Source: Lotus japonicus
Lineage: Eukaryota; Streptophyta; Magnoliopsida; Fabales; Fabaceae
Assembly (NCBI RefSeq): GCF_012489685.1
Contig: NC_080046.1
Coordinates: 25,426,223 to 25,490,222 of the forward strand
Length of the DNA stretch: 64,000 bases
Direction of reading: 5' to 3'
This document shows, one piece after another, positions 11,276 to 21,089 of the stretch (the first letter of the stretch is position 1; each line of letters starts with the position of its first letter). The notes beneath the pieces were generated by a model. The model was not told where the DNA came from and made no database searches. It saw only the letters and a list, made by a program, of their open reading frames with translations. The position numbers and the translations under genes are program-made.

Positions 11276-11645
11276 GGTCCCCGTGAGACTTTATTTTTTT
11301 GTGGTTTGGGTTTTTTTCCTTTCATCTTGTTTGTTTTTGTGTTGCTTTTAGGGTTGTTTTAAGTTGGCTTATTTTGGTTAGATTTGTGTTGTTTGTCTTA
11401 TTGTATTGGGGTTTGATTAGAGAGATTCAAAGGCACCTCTATGGGATGTTGTACTCTTTTTCCTTCTCTAGATCTTTATCCCAATGAGTTTTTCCTAGGA
11501 AGGTTTTAACGAGGCATGTCCCATTGTGTAGTCTTTGTGGTGGTTTTGTTTGGTTTGTTTCTGATGATTTGTCATATGCGTGTGAGGATTATTCTCATGA
11601 AATCTACTTATCCAATAATATATATCTTTTGCTGTCAAAAAAAAT
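11276..11645 (+). mobile_element. Probable LINE-like 3' tail with poly(A)
   Basis: This is a T/G-rich, non-coding stretch ending in a weak AATAATATATATC context and an A8 run at 11638-11645. It includes GGTTTTAACGAGGC, which I associate with plant retroelement 3' regions. No reverse transcriptase is present. The assignment is tentative. Confidence 0.4.
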
Positions 11646-11801
11646 ATGATGGTGGAGTGTGAATACAGGTAAAGGTAAATTCAGACATAAAGGATCTCAA
11701 GGTTATAGTTTATATTTGTACCCTTCTTCTACGCTTGATAACAAGAAAATATTGTTCATATGTACATGATACAAAGATATATACATATATAGAGGATGTA
11801 T

Positions 11802-12056
11802 CATATGAGAAAAATGTTCTTATATGAGAAAATAAGAATAAATCATGACTGTTAGATCTAATCACGAATGATCAAGATTAAAACATGAAATCACGTGACA
11901 TTTTTAAAAAGTCACATGACATTTTTAAAAAGTCACATGACATTTTTAAGTGATCATGTGAGCATTTAATTGTTTTAATCTTGACCATTTATGATTAGAT
12001 CTAATAATCATGATTTATTCTTATTTTCTCATATAACATCACATTTCTCATATATG
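11802..12056. mobile_element. Foldback MITE (~255 bp)
   Basis: The first and last ~95 bases are inverted repeats. Left CATATGAGAAAAATG and TATATGAGAAAATAAGAATA are matched on the right by the reverse complements, through ATCATGA, TTAGATCTAATCA and TCAAGATTAAAACA. The centre holds three copies of a 21-bp unit containing CACATGACATTTTTAA (about 11889-11955). No coding capacity. I could not fix the TSD. Confidence 0.8.
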
Positions 12057-12112
12057 TGTATATTTTTTTCTCGTATATAAATGTATATGTATGTATATTC
12101 TTTTCTTGAGAT

Positions 12113-15100
12113 TCACCTAATACATCCAAAATCAAAATTGAAGGATTGTTGTTGCACCACCAAAACTGAAAATGTAAAATCTGAGGCTAAAAGGTTCCCA
12201 ACTGGCCCAAGCTCTGGGAGTTCACACCATTCTGTCAAGCCTAGTGTACATTCAAAGTTTTCTCTATGGTGTCTACCCACTATAACCAAATTAAAATGTC
12301 CTTCCATTGTTCGGATTATATGTGTTGTTCCTATCCCGTCTTCCACAATCTCCTCCTTAAAGTTCACCTTCCCTGTAAGGTTAGGATTATACTTTATATG
12401 CTCTATCAATTCAATATAAGGGTCATTCATATTTCTTTGTTTTTTTAGCATTTCAACCCTTATCCAAAACACTGTAAGTCTAACATTTGGATGTTGAGCC
12501 ATGTGCAAACCAAAAGCCAGTGCCTCTTGGTCATCGGCACCACCTAAGAAGACAATGGCAATTTCACATAGTGATTTCTCATAAGCAACTAATAGTTCTC
12601 CACTCATCTCGCTTCTATCAATTAAGACTCCAACTGAGCAAGGAGCTTTCCTCATAACTTTCTGGTTTACTGTCCTGATTGAAGCATTGGAAACCTCAAC
12701 ATCTCCATTGATGGACCATCGCTTATGGAATGGCATGATAACAATGTGAGATTTTGTGTCCATTGAAATGTAGCATATGTCATCATGCATGCTTGCAAAT
12801 GGTGCAATTGAAATAAAGCACTGCAACATGACACTTTCTTTGTTGTGTTGTTGAAATTTATCAAAGGCGTTGTTTATGTGTTGAGAGGAAGCTTCTTCAT
12901 GAGGATATGACTTGTTAATGTTCTCATTTTTTGTAAGGATGGGTTCTGCCCTTCCAGCAAGCTCCAAAAGGTGTAGAATAAAGACTGAAAGTGGTGTAGT
13001 CTTTGAAGTGTTAGAGGCTTGGAGAAGGTTGATCATTGGATACACATTTTCTTCGTTGTAGATGCAGACAAGTACTTTAAATTCAAGGTCCTTCTGGGAG
13101 TCCTTGATTGATTTTCTGGTGTAGTTCATATAACTCTTTGAAGGATCATATATGTAATAAATAACTATAGTTGCAAACCCAGTTACACCCACCAAAGTAT
13201 ATATTAGAAGGGTGTAAGGCAGTTCCCCAATGTCCTGTGTATGTAAATTAAATAAAATGCAAATTAGACTAATATATAATCACATGTACAATTGTAAAAT
13301 GACAACAACAAACAAAAACGTACGTGAATTTATCAGCTTTTTAGTTACAATGACTTTTAAAATCATCAAATTTGGATTATAAGAAAAAGTTCACATATAT
13401 TGACATACTATATAAAATATATTGTACAGAAACTATTAATTCATTCTCATTTGTGATATAATTAATTATTTCATAACCAAAAAATTGAGCGAGGTGTGCT
13501 ATTTAGTGGGTAAATTGCATAGTAACAATCATTAGTTGAAAATATTCTTAATATATATTAATATATTTTACATGTATTAACTTCAAAATTATTGTTTTTA
13601 CTCTTGCAAAAGAAAATTGAATTTTAACGGAGAAAATCTTTAAAATATACCTTATTTTTAAATAATAAGGTGTAGAGGGCGAGATCTATAAGGCCTTTAC
13701 AGCACATGATTAGAGACAAAGCAATAGAATCCCAAAAATCAATCTTAAAGTGAAGTGAGGGTATAATGGTGCCTCCAAACTTTCCTACTAGTCCTGCAAG
13801 TAAGATAGCCTCTATGCATATTGCCTCTGATGTTAATGGGGGAACAATTGTGCTCAACCCACTTATAGTACAGTAAGCTGGAATAATTAAAGTAGAACCA
13901 ATCGTATCAATCCTTTCTGCCAAAACAGAACCTAATGGGGGACCATCAGGCAAGATCAAGCCAAACCAAAAAGCAATAACGAAAGCAGGTTGTCCAGCCA
14001 CTTGTGCAGATAATCCAAGAAATAGAAGTATGAACAAGATTGCTAAGAAATATCCTTCTGTCATAGGCTTTCCCTTTGGATTGCGATGGGAGATCCATAT
14101 AACCAGTGGCCTTAGCAAGAAGAATAGAGTAGTGAAATAACAAATTGTCCCAACCAACACTACAACAGGTATAAATGACCGTTGTTGCAAAGCTTTAACA
14201 TTGTTGACTACAAAAAAAAATAAAATCCACGTGCATTTATCACTAACCAAGGAAGTAGATATTGCCATGCGCCCAATCTCTGAATTTAGGATGTTCATCT
14301 CATTGAGGAAGCTAGTTATAGTAGGAAATGCGGTCAAAGAAGAAAAAACCACAATGCCACTAATACCTTCCAAGTCAGTCTTCAAATAGGAACTAACAAT
14401 AATGAAAACTGCAGTACCAAGTAATATAGAAGACAACTGGCCTACTAAACCAATAGCCATTGCCTGCTTTTCAAACTTCAAGAAATTTTTGTAATTTATC
14501 TGCACCCCTATCTTGAAGAAGTAAATTATCATTCCAAATTCAGCAAATGTTGAAAGTGTCATTCTACTTGCTAATGGAAACAACAACTCATAACCTGAAT
14601 GTAGTCGACCAAGCAATAAGGGACCCAATATGATACCGGCCTGATGAGAACAAAGAAACAAAAGATAATATATCATGAAATGAATTTCTTTCACTATTTC
14701 ATAGTCTATAATTTTGAGTCAAAGTTTACATATCTCAAAACCTTAAGTGAGATTGAATGTTATCATATTTTTAAAATTTGAGATTTCTCTAAATAGAACA
14801 AGAGAATACAAGAAATAAATAAATTGATATCAAAATGTTGGTCTAGTTGTTAGATTCATTCACATACTAATTGTTCATTACAATTTAGTCAACTAACAAA
14901 TTTTTGGTGTTAATTATGATGGAAAAAAGAAATTTACCACAATCTGTGAAATGAATTGTATTTGATGACAAGGTTTCATCAAGAGATGACCAATTCTACC
15001 AACAGTGAATATAAGAATAATCTGAGTCATTAGCATAGTAGTTGGGTGATGGAGGGGATTATCCCCAAGATATATGCCCCTGGATCCGTGTTTCTCAATG

Positions 15101-15183
15101 TATTGACAAACTAGTTGATCAATGCCAATATTTCCATAGAAACTCAGCTGATTTATCATTTCATGATCTGTTTCGTTTGCCAT
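12113..15183 (-). CDS. CHX-family cation/H+ antiporter (three exons, 785 aa)
   Basis: Exons on the minus strand are 15183-14938 (82 codons), 14640-13651 (330) and 13234-12113 (373 plus stop). Both introns (297 and 416 bases) have GT...AG ends and phase 0. The joined frame is open, at the length usual for plant CHX proteins. Residues ~45-430 form the CPA2 membrane exchanger domain with about 12 hydrophobic segments. The motif AGIILGPLLLG starts exon 2, and an acidic residue is kept in the VSDK segment. The C-terminal ~350 residues are the cytosolic regulatory domain ending with LGLTEWCELPELGPVGNLLAS, diagnostic of the family. Such proteins move K+ or Na+ against H+ across endomembranes or the plasma membrane; which applies here cannot be told. 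I saw no defect. It is the only clear host gene in the window. Confidence 0.95.
13235..13650 (-). other. CHX intron 2
   Basis: AT-rich with GT at 13650-13649 and AG at 13236-13235. No inserted element is recognised in it. Confidence 0.85.
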
Positions 15184-15193
15184 TTCAGACGAT

Positions 15194-15250
15194 TTAATGG
15201 AAGGTAATGTTGCAAAAGACTAAAGGTAAAATATGGAGGATTAGGAACAT
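15194..15250 (-). promoter_or_regulatory. uORF (18 codons) in CHX 5' leader
   Basis: An ATG at 15250 opens 18 codons and stops at 15194, ten bases before the CHX start codon. It lies between the putative TATA box and the main ORF. It could lower translation of the antiporter, but no conservation data are available here. Confidence 0.45.
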
Positions 15251-15331
15251 GAATAATGCAAATGAACTTAAAATATTGTGTGTCGAGAGAGATGATAGAA
15301 AGAGAGAATTTTAAAAATGGATGGACGAGCA

Positions 15332-15338
15332 ATTTATA
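15332..15338 (-). promoter_or_regulatory. Candidate TATA box of the CHX gene
   Basis: The minus strand reads TATAAAT about 150 bases upstream of the start codon, followed by a CT-rich leader (CTCTCTTTCTATC). Confidence 0.5.
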
Positions 15339-15624
15339 AGCTTCATGGTTGAAAAGCGACAATGTAGCTTATCTTATCCCGTAAATTTTTTTCTCTTTTG
15401 AAAAAATTATTCCGTAAAATTAGTTAGGAGAGAATAGTTGCTTCAAGTAAATGAAAAATCATAATCAACTCTTGATCTTCTCTCAATATCAATCTATCTA
15501 TATCTACATACATATGTAAAGGAGACTTGAGTTTAGCATTAAATACAAAAGCAAAAATACTTGTGGTCATTTACATTAAATGCATTAAATAATAAAACAT
15601 TTCCTTTGTGATAATACCTTAAAT

Positions 15625-16591
15625 CAATGTTCTGAAAACCGGACAGGTCATAAAACTGGTGTGGGCACTGGTTTAAGGTTTAGAGGTTGAACCGGGGTCG
15701 GACCGAGGTCAAACCGTATAATGATTAAATAATACTTTTAACTACTTAATGTAATTCAGATTAAATAAATATAAAATAAATAATATTTACAAGTACTGAA
15801 AAATAGTTAATACAACAAATAATATAAGTTAATATGATAATTAACTTATTAGTACAGTTAGTACAAAAGAAATCACACAAATTGAGTACATAATTTAGGG
15901 CCTATATATAGTTGTATACTAAAATTGGTAAAGTTCACGTTACTTGAACAATAAAATGTGAGGTGCCAGTTATTGATAGGTAAATTTCAATTTCTATTTT
16001 ATTTTAAAATTCAAAGTGGGCTGATAAATTAATAATGGCATGCAAAGGCCCAACTCTGTACCAAAAAAAGGCCCAACTGACTTTGTTTTAGGGTTAATAT
16101 ATAAAACCCTATGTTGTCTCCTACCAAACAATTAACAGCCTCAGCCACCACTATGCAAGTAGAACCAAGAACATCCTTCCATCTGATTCCAGCAAGTTTC
16201 AACATTTCAGGTTGCTACAAACATTTGTGGGAGTCGTTAACAACGTACATGACAAGCTGCAAATTGACACAAATGTTGTTTCCTCCTTTCTATTTTCTAT
16301 TTTTTTTATTTTGTTTCAAGAAACAAAATCAAAACAATGTTGTGTTGTCTCCAAAACACTTAGGTTGATCTGTTTTATCCCACAACGACATCATTTTTGC
16401 ATGGAAAAACAGAACCGTGAAAAATCGGCCAACCCGCGGTTTTTACCGGTTGGGCCGGTTCAACTCTGGTTTTGCCGGTCTAACTCTGGTTCTCTGTGCA
16501 GCCGGTTTTCAAGGTGTTCCGGACCGATACTATGCCTGGTTCCCGGTCCAACGGGTCGGACCGGATGGTCCGTCCGATTTTTAGAACATTG
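15625..16591. mobile_element. Non-autonomous hAT-like transposon (967 bp)
   Basis: Terminal inverted repeats match at 18 of 20 bases (left CAATGTTCTGAAAACCGGAC). They are flanked by a perfect 8-bp duplication CCTTAAAT at 15617-15624 and 16592-16599, the TSD length of hAT elements. The ends are rich in degenerate ACCGG/CCGGT motifs. The ORFs inside resemble no transposase, so it would be moved by proteins from elsewhere. Confidence 0.88.
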
Positions 16592-16599
16592 CCTTAAAT

Positions 16600-16758
16600 A
16601 ATAAACTTCAAAATTGAATAAAATTTTCTAAGTCAAAATCTATTCAACGACTTATTAAAATGTAAAAGTCACTTTGAACCTTTGTATTAACATTTTTCTT
16701 TGTACTAAATAAATTAAATTAAGACATTAAAAATGAATGAAATTGCTTAAGTCATTAA
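16600..16758. other. AT-rich flank, nothing recognised
   Basis: AT-rich sequence between the hAT-like element and G3. The five bases before G3 (ATTAA, 16754-16758) are its candidate TSD, but the other flank is lost in the gap. Confidence 0.6.
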
Positions 16759-17431
16759 TGTAAGGCCCAAGTTTTAACGCTTTGGATAAGTGAATAAAAT
16801 AAATAAGTTATTTGATTAAGATAAATTTGGGAAGGAAAGAGGTTCAGGAAAAGTCCAAGAATGTATCGAAAAACCGAAAGAGTTATAGCACGACTAACAT
16901 ACGCTTAACCCTAGGTCGAAGGTATTAGTGAATAGTTAATTTACGCTTTAGGACACGATGGAAACTAATTCCAAAAATCCTCAGAGAAATGTTAGAACTT
17001 CTCTTTTCCGTCCTTAAACAACCATTTCGATGCGAAATCCTGGAATGTACGAACGTCAAATTCCAATTCTCGGAAGTTTGCCGAAACGGAATCCCTGATA
17101 GTTCGGAAAACCTAAGATCGACAGACGATGAAGACTTTTTCTATCCGGAAACTCAAACGAAGATTCCACCCGCGTTCTCCTACATCTCTCATCATTCCTA
17201 ATCTTTCTTCAGAAGGAAGTTTTCTCATCCGACGATCACTGCAAAAAGTAGTTTTTCGGGATTAACCGACTTACACCGACTTATGCCGATTTTGGATCTT
17301 TTGGTTTAATTCCAAGAATTCTATTTTGAGTTCTGGAATTCTGTCGCCAGAACCTATCTTAGAATGCGCAAAGGAACGCGCAGGAAAAATCGGAATCGCA
17401 AAAAAATCATTTTTCCGTTTTTTCCAAAACC

Positions 17432-17439
17432 TATAAATA
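17432..17439 (+). promoter_or_regulatory. TATA box of G3 LTR
   Basis: TATAAATA lies 673 bases into the LTR, preceded by CCAAAACC as in G5. The predicted leader from here to gag is about 3.6 kb. Confidence 0.7.
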
Positions 17440-18983
17440 GTTGAAAAATTAGATTTTTTTCACAAAACCCATTTTCCCCACCCCCCAAAGCCGCGAGTTT
17501 CTAGAGAGAGAGAGAGATCCGGATCTTCGTCGATTCTTGCCCGTTTGCTTCACCGTTCGTCACTAATCGAAGACCTCGAGGTAGGTAATCTATACTCTCC
17601 TTCGAATCGTCGTTTCTGTCCATTTCTCCTGCGACTTTCTGAGTTCAAAATTTTGAGGTTTTTGAAAAACTGTTCAAATCAGTTGATTTCAGCGTCTAAA
17701 CTTCTTCCCTGCATGCTCCTGAGCGTGTTCTGCGGATTAGATTTTGTCAAATGTCGACGAAATGCCGCCGGGATCAATTTCTACCCTAAATACCCATTTT
17801 TCGCCAAAGTCGCAACCTTTACGCTCTAATCTATCGACTTGGCTTAGTGCTAGTAGGATTTGTCGTCATAAACGTCGTTGTGGACGTCCCCATCCAATTT
17901 GTTTTTCAAAAATCCAATTTTGAAATTCTGAGCTAAAAATAATGACCAAACTACCCCTATATCAGTTTTCGATCCGAAAATTTTTCCGAGCCTAGAACCG
18001 TCTTAGTTACGGCTTATGTTAACCTAGGAACCAAGTTTGATCGAAGAAAAATCGACCCTCCCAATTAAGGAAAGTGGCCGAGAGCTATATCAAGGGGGGA
18101 GGAGAATCCGATTTTTCGAAAACTTGTCTTAACGCGTTAGATTGTCGTACCACGGAGGTAGTAGTGTACTGTGTAACCCTAGGACTCTTTGATTGCTGAG
18201 TTTCTGACTCTTGGTGTTGATTTCTGTGATTTTTGCTTAAGGTTCGTTTGAGGAGATTCCAAGAAACCAAGGAGAAGAGCTTGAAGAACATTTGGAGGAG
18301 GAAGCTGGAAGACCCACCGGTGAGGGCTACTCTCTGAATTACTAGATAATGCTTTAGGTGTCGATGAAATTCGACTTGATTTATGTGTTATGCACCTAAT
18401 TGCTAAATGTCTGAAATGATTTCTGAGGCTTCGGCCGAACTTGTTGAGTACTTGATGCCATGATATTGTGTGCTAAATGATTCACATGCTATGTGCTACA
18501 TGGTTAACTTAGGATGTGTTGGAATATGCTGTTTATGTCTTTTGGTTGAGCTGTTTCAATGATGCTATTCCACTTGTACCTGAGATTCTGAAAAGTGAGG
18601 ATTACGGGCAGGTCATGCCGAATTTTTATGAGATTTTGAGAGAGTTTTAAAAGGACGAACGGAGTTCGGACCTTGTCATGCTCCAATGGATCGAGACCTT
18701 CTCAGGGAATTACTTGGGTTTATGGGAACTTTGAACTCATAGGGAATACGATAAGACTAAAAAGAGCTATTTTTATAAAGAAATTCATAAGATATTAAAC
18801 AACCTCTAAACCTTTAAATAAAGATAACAATCTCGGATGCAAGCTTTGGATTGAAGTTTAGTTTTGGAAAATGAGAAGTGTCGTCGGATCCAAGTGTTGG
18901 GAAGATTTCGAGTTTTGGGTATGTTGATACTCATTCGCTCTGGGAGCAGTTTGTTTAGCCATCCAAGGGATGAGCCGAGAAGC

Positions 18984-19230
18984 TTCACGGAGGTGTGAGA
19001 CCTTGTGAATGCGTGATACTCCACTGAGGCGTGAGACCTTGTGGAAAGCATGGATCTTCACTGAGGCGTGAGACCTCGTGAACAGCATGATACTTCATTG
19101 AAGCGTGAGACTTCGTGCAAGTGTGTAAATTCACTGAGGCGTGAGACCTTGTGAAAGCATAAAACTTCACTGAAGCGTGAGACTTTGTGAATGTGTGAGA
19201 CTCCACAGAAGCGTGAGACTTCGTGAGAGC
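18984..19230 (+). repeat. Seven palindromic ~36-bp units in G3 LTR
   Basis: Seven units each contain the loop CGTGAGA (TGTGAGA in the first). It is flanked by GAGG/CCTT, GAGG/CCTC, GAAG/CTTC or GAAG/CTTT, and outside that by arms such as TTCAC/GTGAA or TCCAC/GTGGA. Where one arm changes from G to A at the third stem position, the other changes from C to T. Confidence 0.85.
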
Positions 19231-19942
19231 ATTGATGACTCGAAGAGTTGTCGTGAGTGGTTGCACTCTTTTGTTTATGATTAATTGTATTTTGTCGCAG
19301 AATCGACATTTACCTTAGGGTATTCTTTTAGAGACTTTAAGTTAATCTAGAACACGTGGCGACGTGTCGGGTGAGGTCGGAGACGTTGTTTGGCTAATCA
19401 CTTGCATTCATGCACTCATTTTGAGGTTAATACACGGCGTGATACCGGACCTCGGTGGATTCCAAAATGGTCATAAGACCCGGATTTCCATATTTAGGAC
19501 ACTACGGTGGTCCTCAGTAGCAGACGGAATGGCAGACCTACGGGTTCACTGCTGATCTGACTACTTTTGTGTGGTGTAAGAGACACGCGAGCAGGAAGGT
19601 ACCCACCGTGGCTGGTGTTAGGGCCGTCTCGTTGATGTCCATCCTTCTTCCGGAATGCATTTTGTTACCCAGCATTGCATTTCATGCAACATACATGCTA
19701 ACTTAGTTGCTGAGTGTGATTGGTAACTGTTTATCCTATTTTTGAGGCATGCTACTTGTTTTTATGGCTCTTTATATTTATTGTGATACATGCAACCCTA
19801 GGAAGCTATCCCAAAACTTATAAGCCTGAGAGGCTAGTATTTATTATCCTATAATTATATCTGGTTTTATTAATTATATAATTCTTTGGAGTTGACCCTC
19901 GCGTCTGCTGTGTGTGTTTGGGCGGACTACGCCATTTGTCAG

Positions 19943-20425
19943 ATGAGTATGGGGGATTGGTTTACCATGGTCAGCCCGTCAGGGGGGACCAGGTACGAGA
20001 TGCTTGACCAAGACGACCCAGGTGCATGGGTGGTCGATCCCGAGGGCCACCGTGCGACCTACACCGGTCGGATCATGGAGGACCGTGTCGATCGATTCGG
20101 ACGCTTGACGGAGGGAGTGATGAGGAGGCACATAGTGAGCTTCAACCTGCCTCCAGGAGTACACTGTGGACCCGGCTTGGGAGTACCTCCACCGCCACCA
20201 TCTCCTTCAGATGATGAGGACCCTTCTGAGGAGTTGCCAGTAGGTGGGGCTTCGACGGAGTCTAGTCCGTCTACTGCTGCTGCTGTCGTTGCGGATCTCG
20301 TTCCGGGCCCCGAGCCCGAGAGTCCAGTGCGGGAGCGCATTAGGGTGGACAGAGAGGGCAGTGTTGAGTACGTCGACCTAGTCGTCCTGGATGCAGATTC
20401 GGATGACGACCGCGCTAGCATGTAG
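19943..20425 (+). CDS. LTR-encoded ORF of G3, 160 aa, unknown function
   Basis: The chosen start is the ATG after CCATTTGTCAG; an upstream ATG at 19886 is also in frame. The first ~70 residues (MSMGDWFTMVSPSGG, then GHRATYTGRIMEDR) recur with many substitutions in the G4 LTR (36648-36355). Relics occur in G5 (55609) and G1 (3628). The middle is proline-rich (PPPPPSPSDDEDPSEE) and the end is acidic (DADSDDD). I recognise no domain, membrane segment or signal peptide. It lies on the sense strand near the 3' end of the LTR, so each full element would carry it twice. It may be translated from leader RNA or a spliced RNA; this is inference. Confidence 0.6.
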   Translation: MSMGDWFTMVSPSGGTRYEMLDQDDPGAWVVDPEGHRATYTGRIMEDRVDRFGRLTEGVMRRHIVSFNLPPGVHCGPGLGVPPPPPSPSDDEDPSEELPVGGASTESSPSTAAAVVADLVPGPEPESPVRERIRVDREGSVEYVDLVVLDADSDDDRASM

Positions 20426-20880
20426 GATCGAGTGCTAGTGTGGGCTCCTCGGGTAGGGATAGTGTAGGAGTTGTGTCGATGCTCTGACCGTCATGTTTCC
20501 GTTTTGGGGACAGGGTAGTTTTCCTACCGGTAGCTTTTGTGTGGTTTCCTATGGAGATCACAGAGAGCTGGTTGGATTTAGGGGGTCTTTTCTTAGGCCG
20601 CTGGGCCAACTTGCTCTCAGTTTTTGTAGGTTAGTGTTGCGGACACAGTATCTTCATCTTGGACTGTACATATTGCCTTCGGGCGTTACTCTTTTCTGTC
20701 ACCCGACACGAGGCATGTATATATAGTTGTATAGTAGTTCCTTTTATCTTTTGTTGGGGAGTTTTATTGCTTTTTGTCTTTAGTTATATTGTCGAAAAAA
20801 AATAATTCACGTTTTTTCCGCTTAAAGTATTTTCTTTTGGTTACTAAAGTGACGCCACCGAAATCGGGGTGTTACATTTG

Positions 20881-20892
20881 TGGTATCAGAGC
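20881..20892 (+). other. G3 primer binding site (tRNA-iMet)
   Basis: TGGTATCAGAGC starts four bases after the LTR end and is complementary to the initiator methionine tRNA 3' end. Confidence 0.93.
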
Positions 20893-21089
20893 CTAGTCGA
20901 GTCTTTCGGGAGTCTTTGGGGAATAGGTCTTCTGTGCTAGGTTGTGTGACTCTGCAAAGAGTAAAAATTGATTGTCTGCCAAGCGATTTTTCGCTTAGAA
21001 TTGTTTGAAGTTATTGCTTAATCATATTGTATAGTGATTTTGGATGCTATCTTATGATGAGCACTAACTGTTTGTTAATTTAGCAGAAC

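Larger units (their letters stand above)
16759..20876 (+). mobile_element. G3 5' LTR (4.12 kb)
   Basis: It starts TGTAAGGCCCAAG and ends GGGGTGTTACA. The LTR is very long for plant elements. It carries a TATA box at 17432, a palindromic array at 18984-19230 and an ORF at 19943-20425. Splice-like motifs occur at 18320 (GTGAGGGC) and 19300 (TCGCAG). Confidence 0.93.

Noticed and set aside
11084..11362. ORF of 92 codons spanning the Tat-like LTR end
   Set aside because: It crosses an element boundary and is antisense to the LTR.
18806..19309. Minus-strand ORFs of 76 to 93 codons with repeated SHASV and SRLSE words
   Set aside because: They are translations of the palindromic array on the antisense strand.
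20877..20900. tRNA gene suggested by the initiator-Met match
   Set aside because: Only the 12-base complement of the tRNA 3' end is present, which is a primer binding site.
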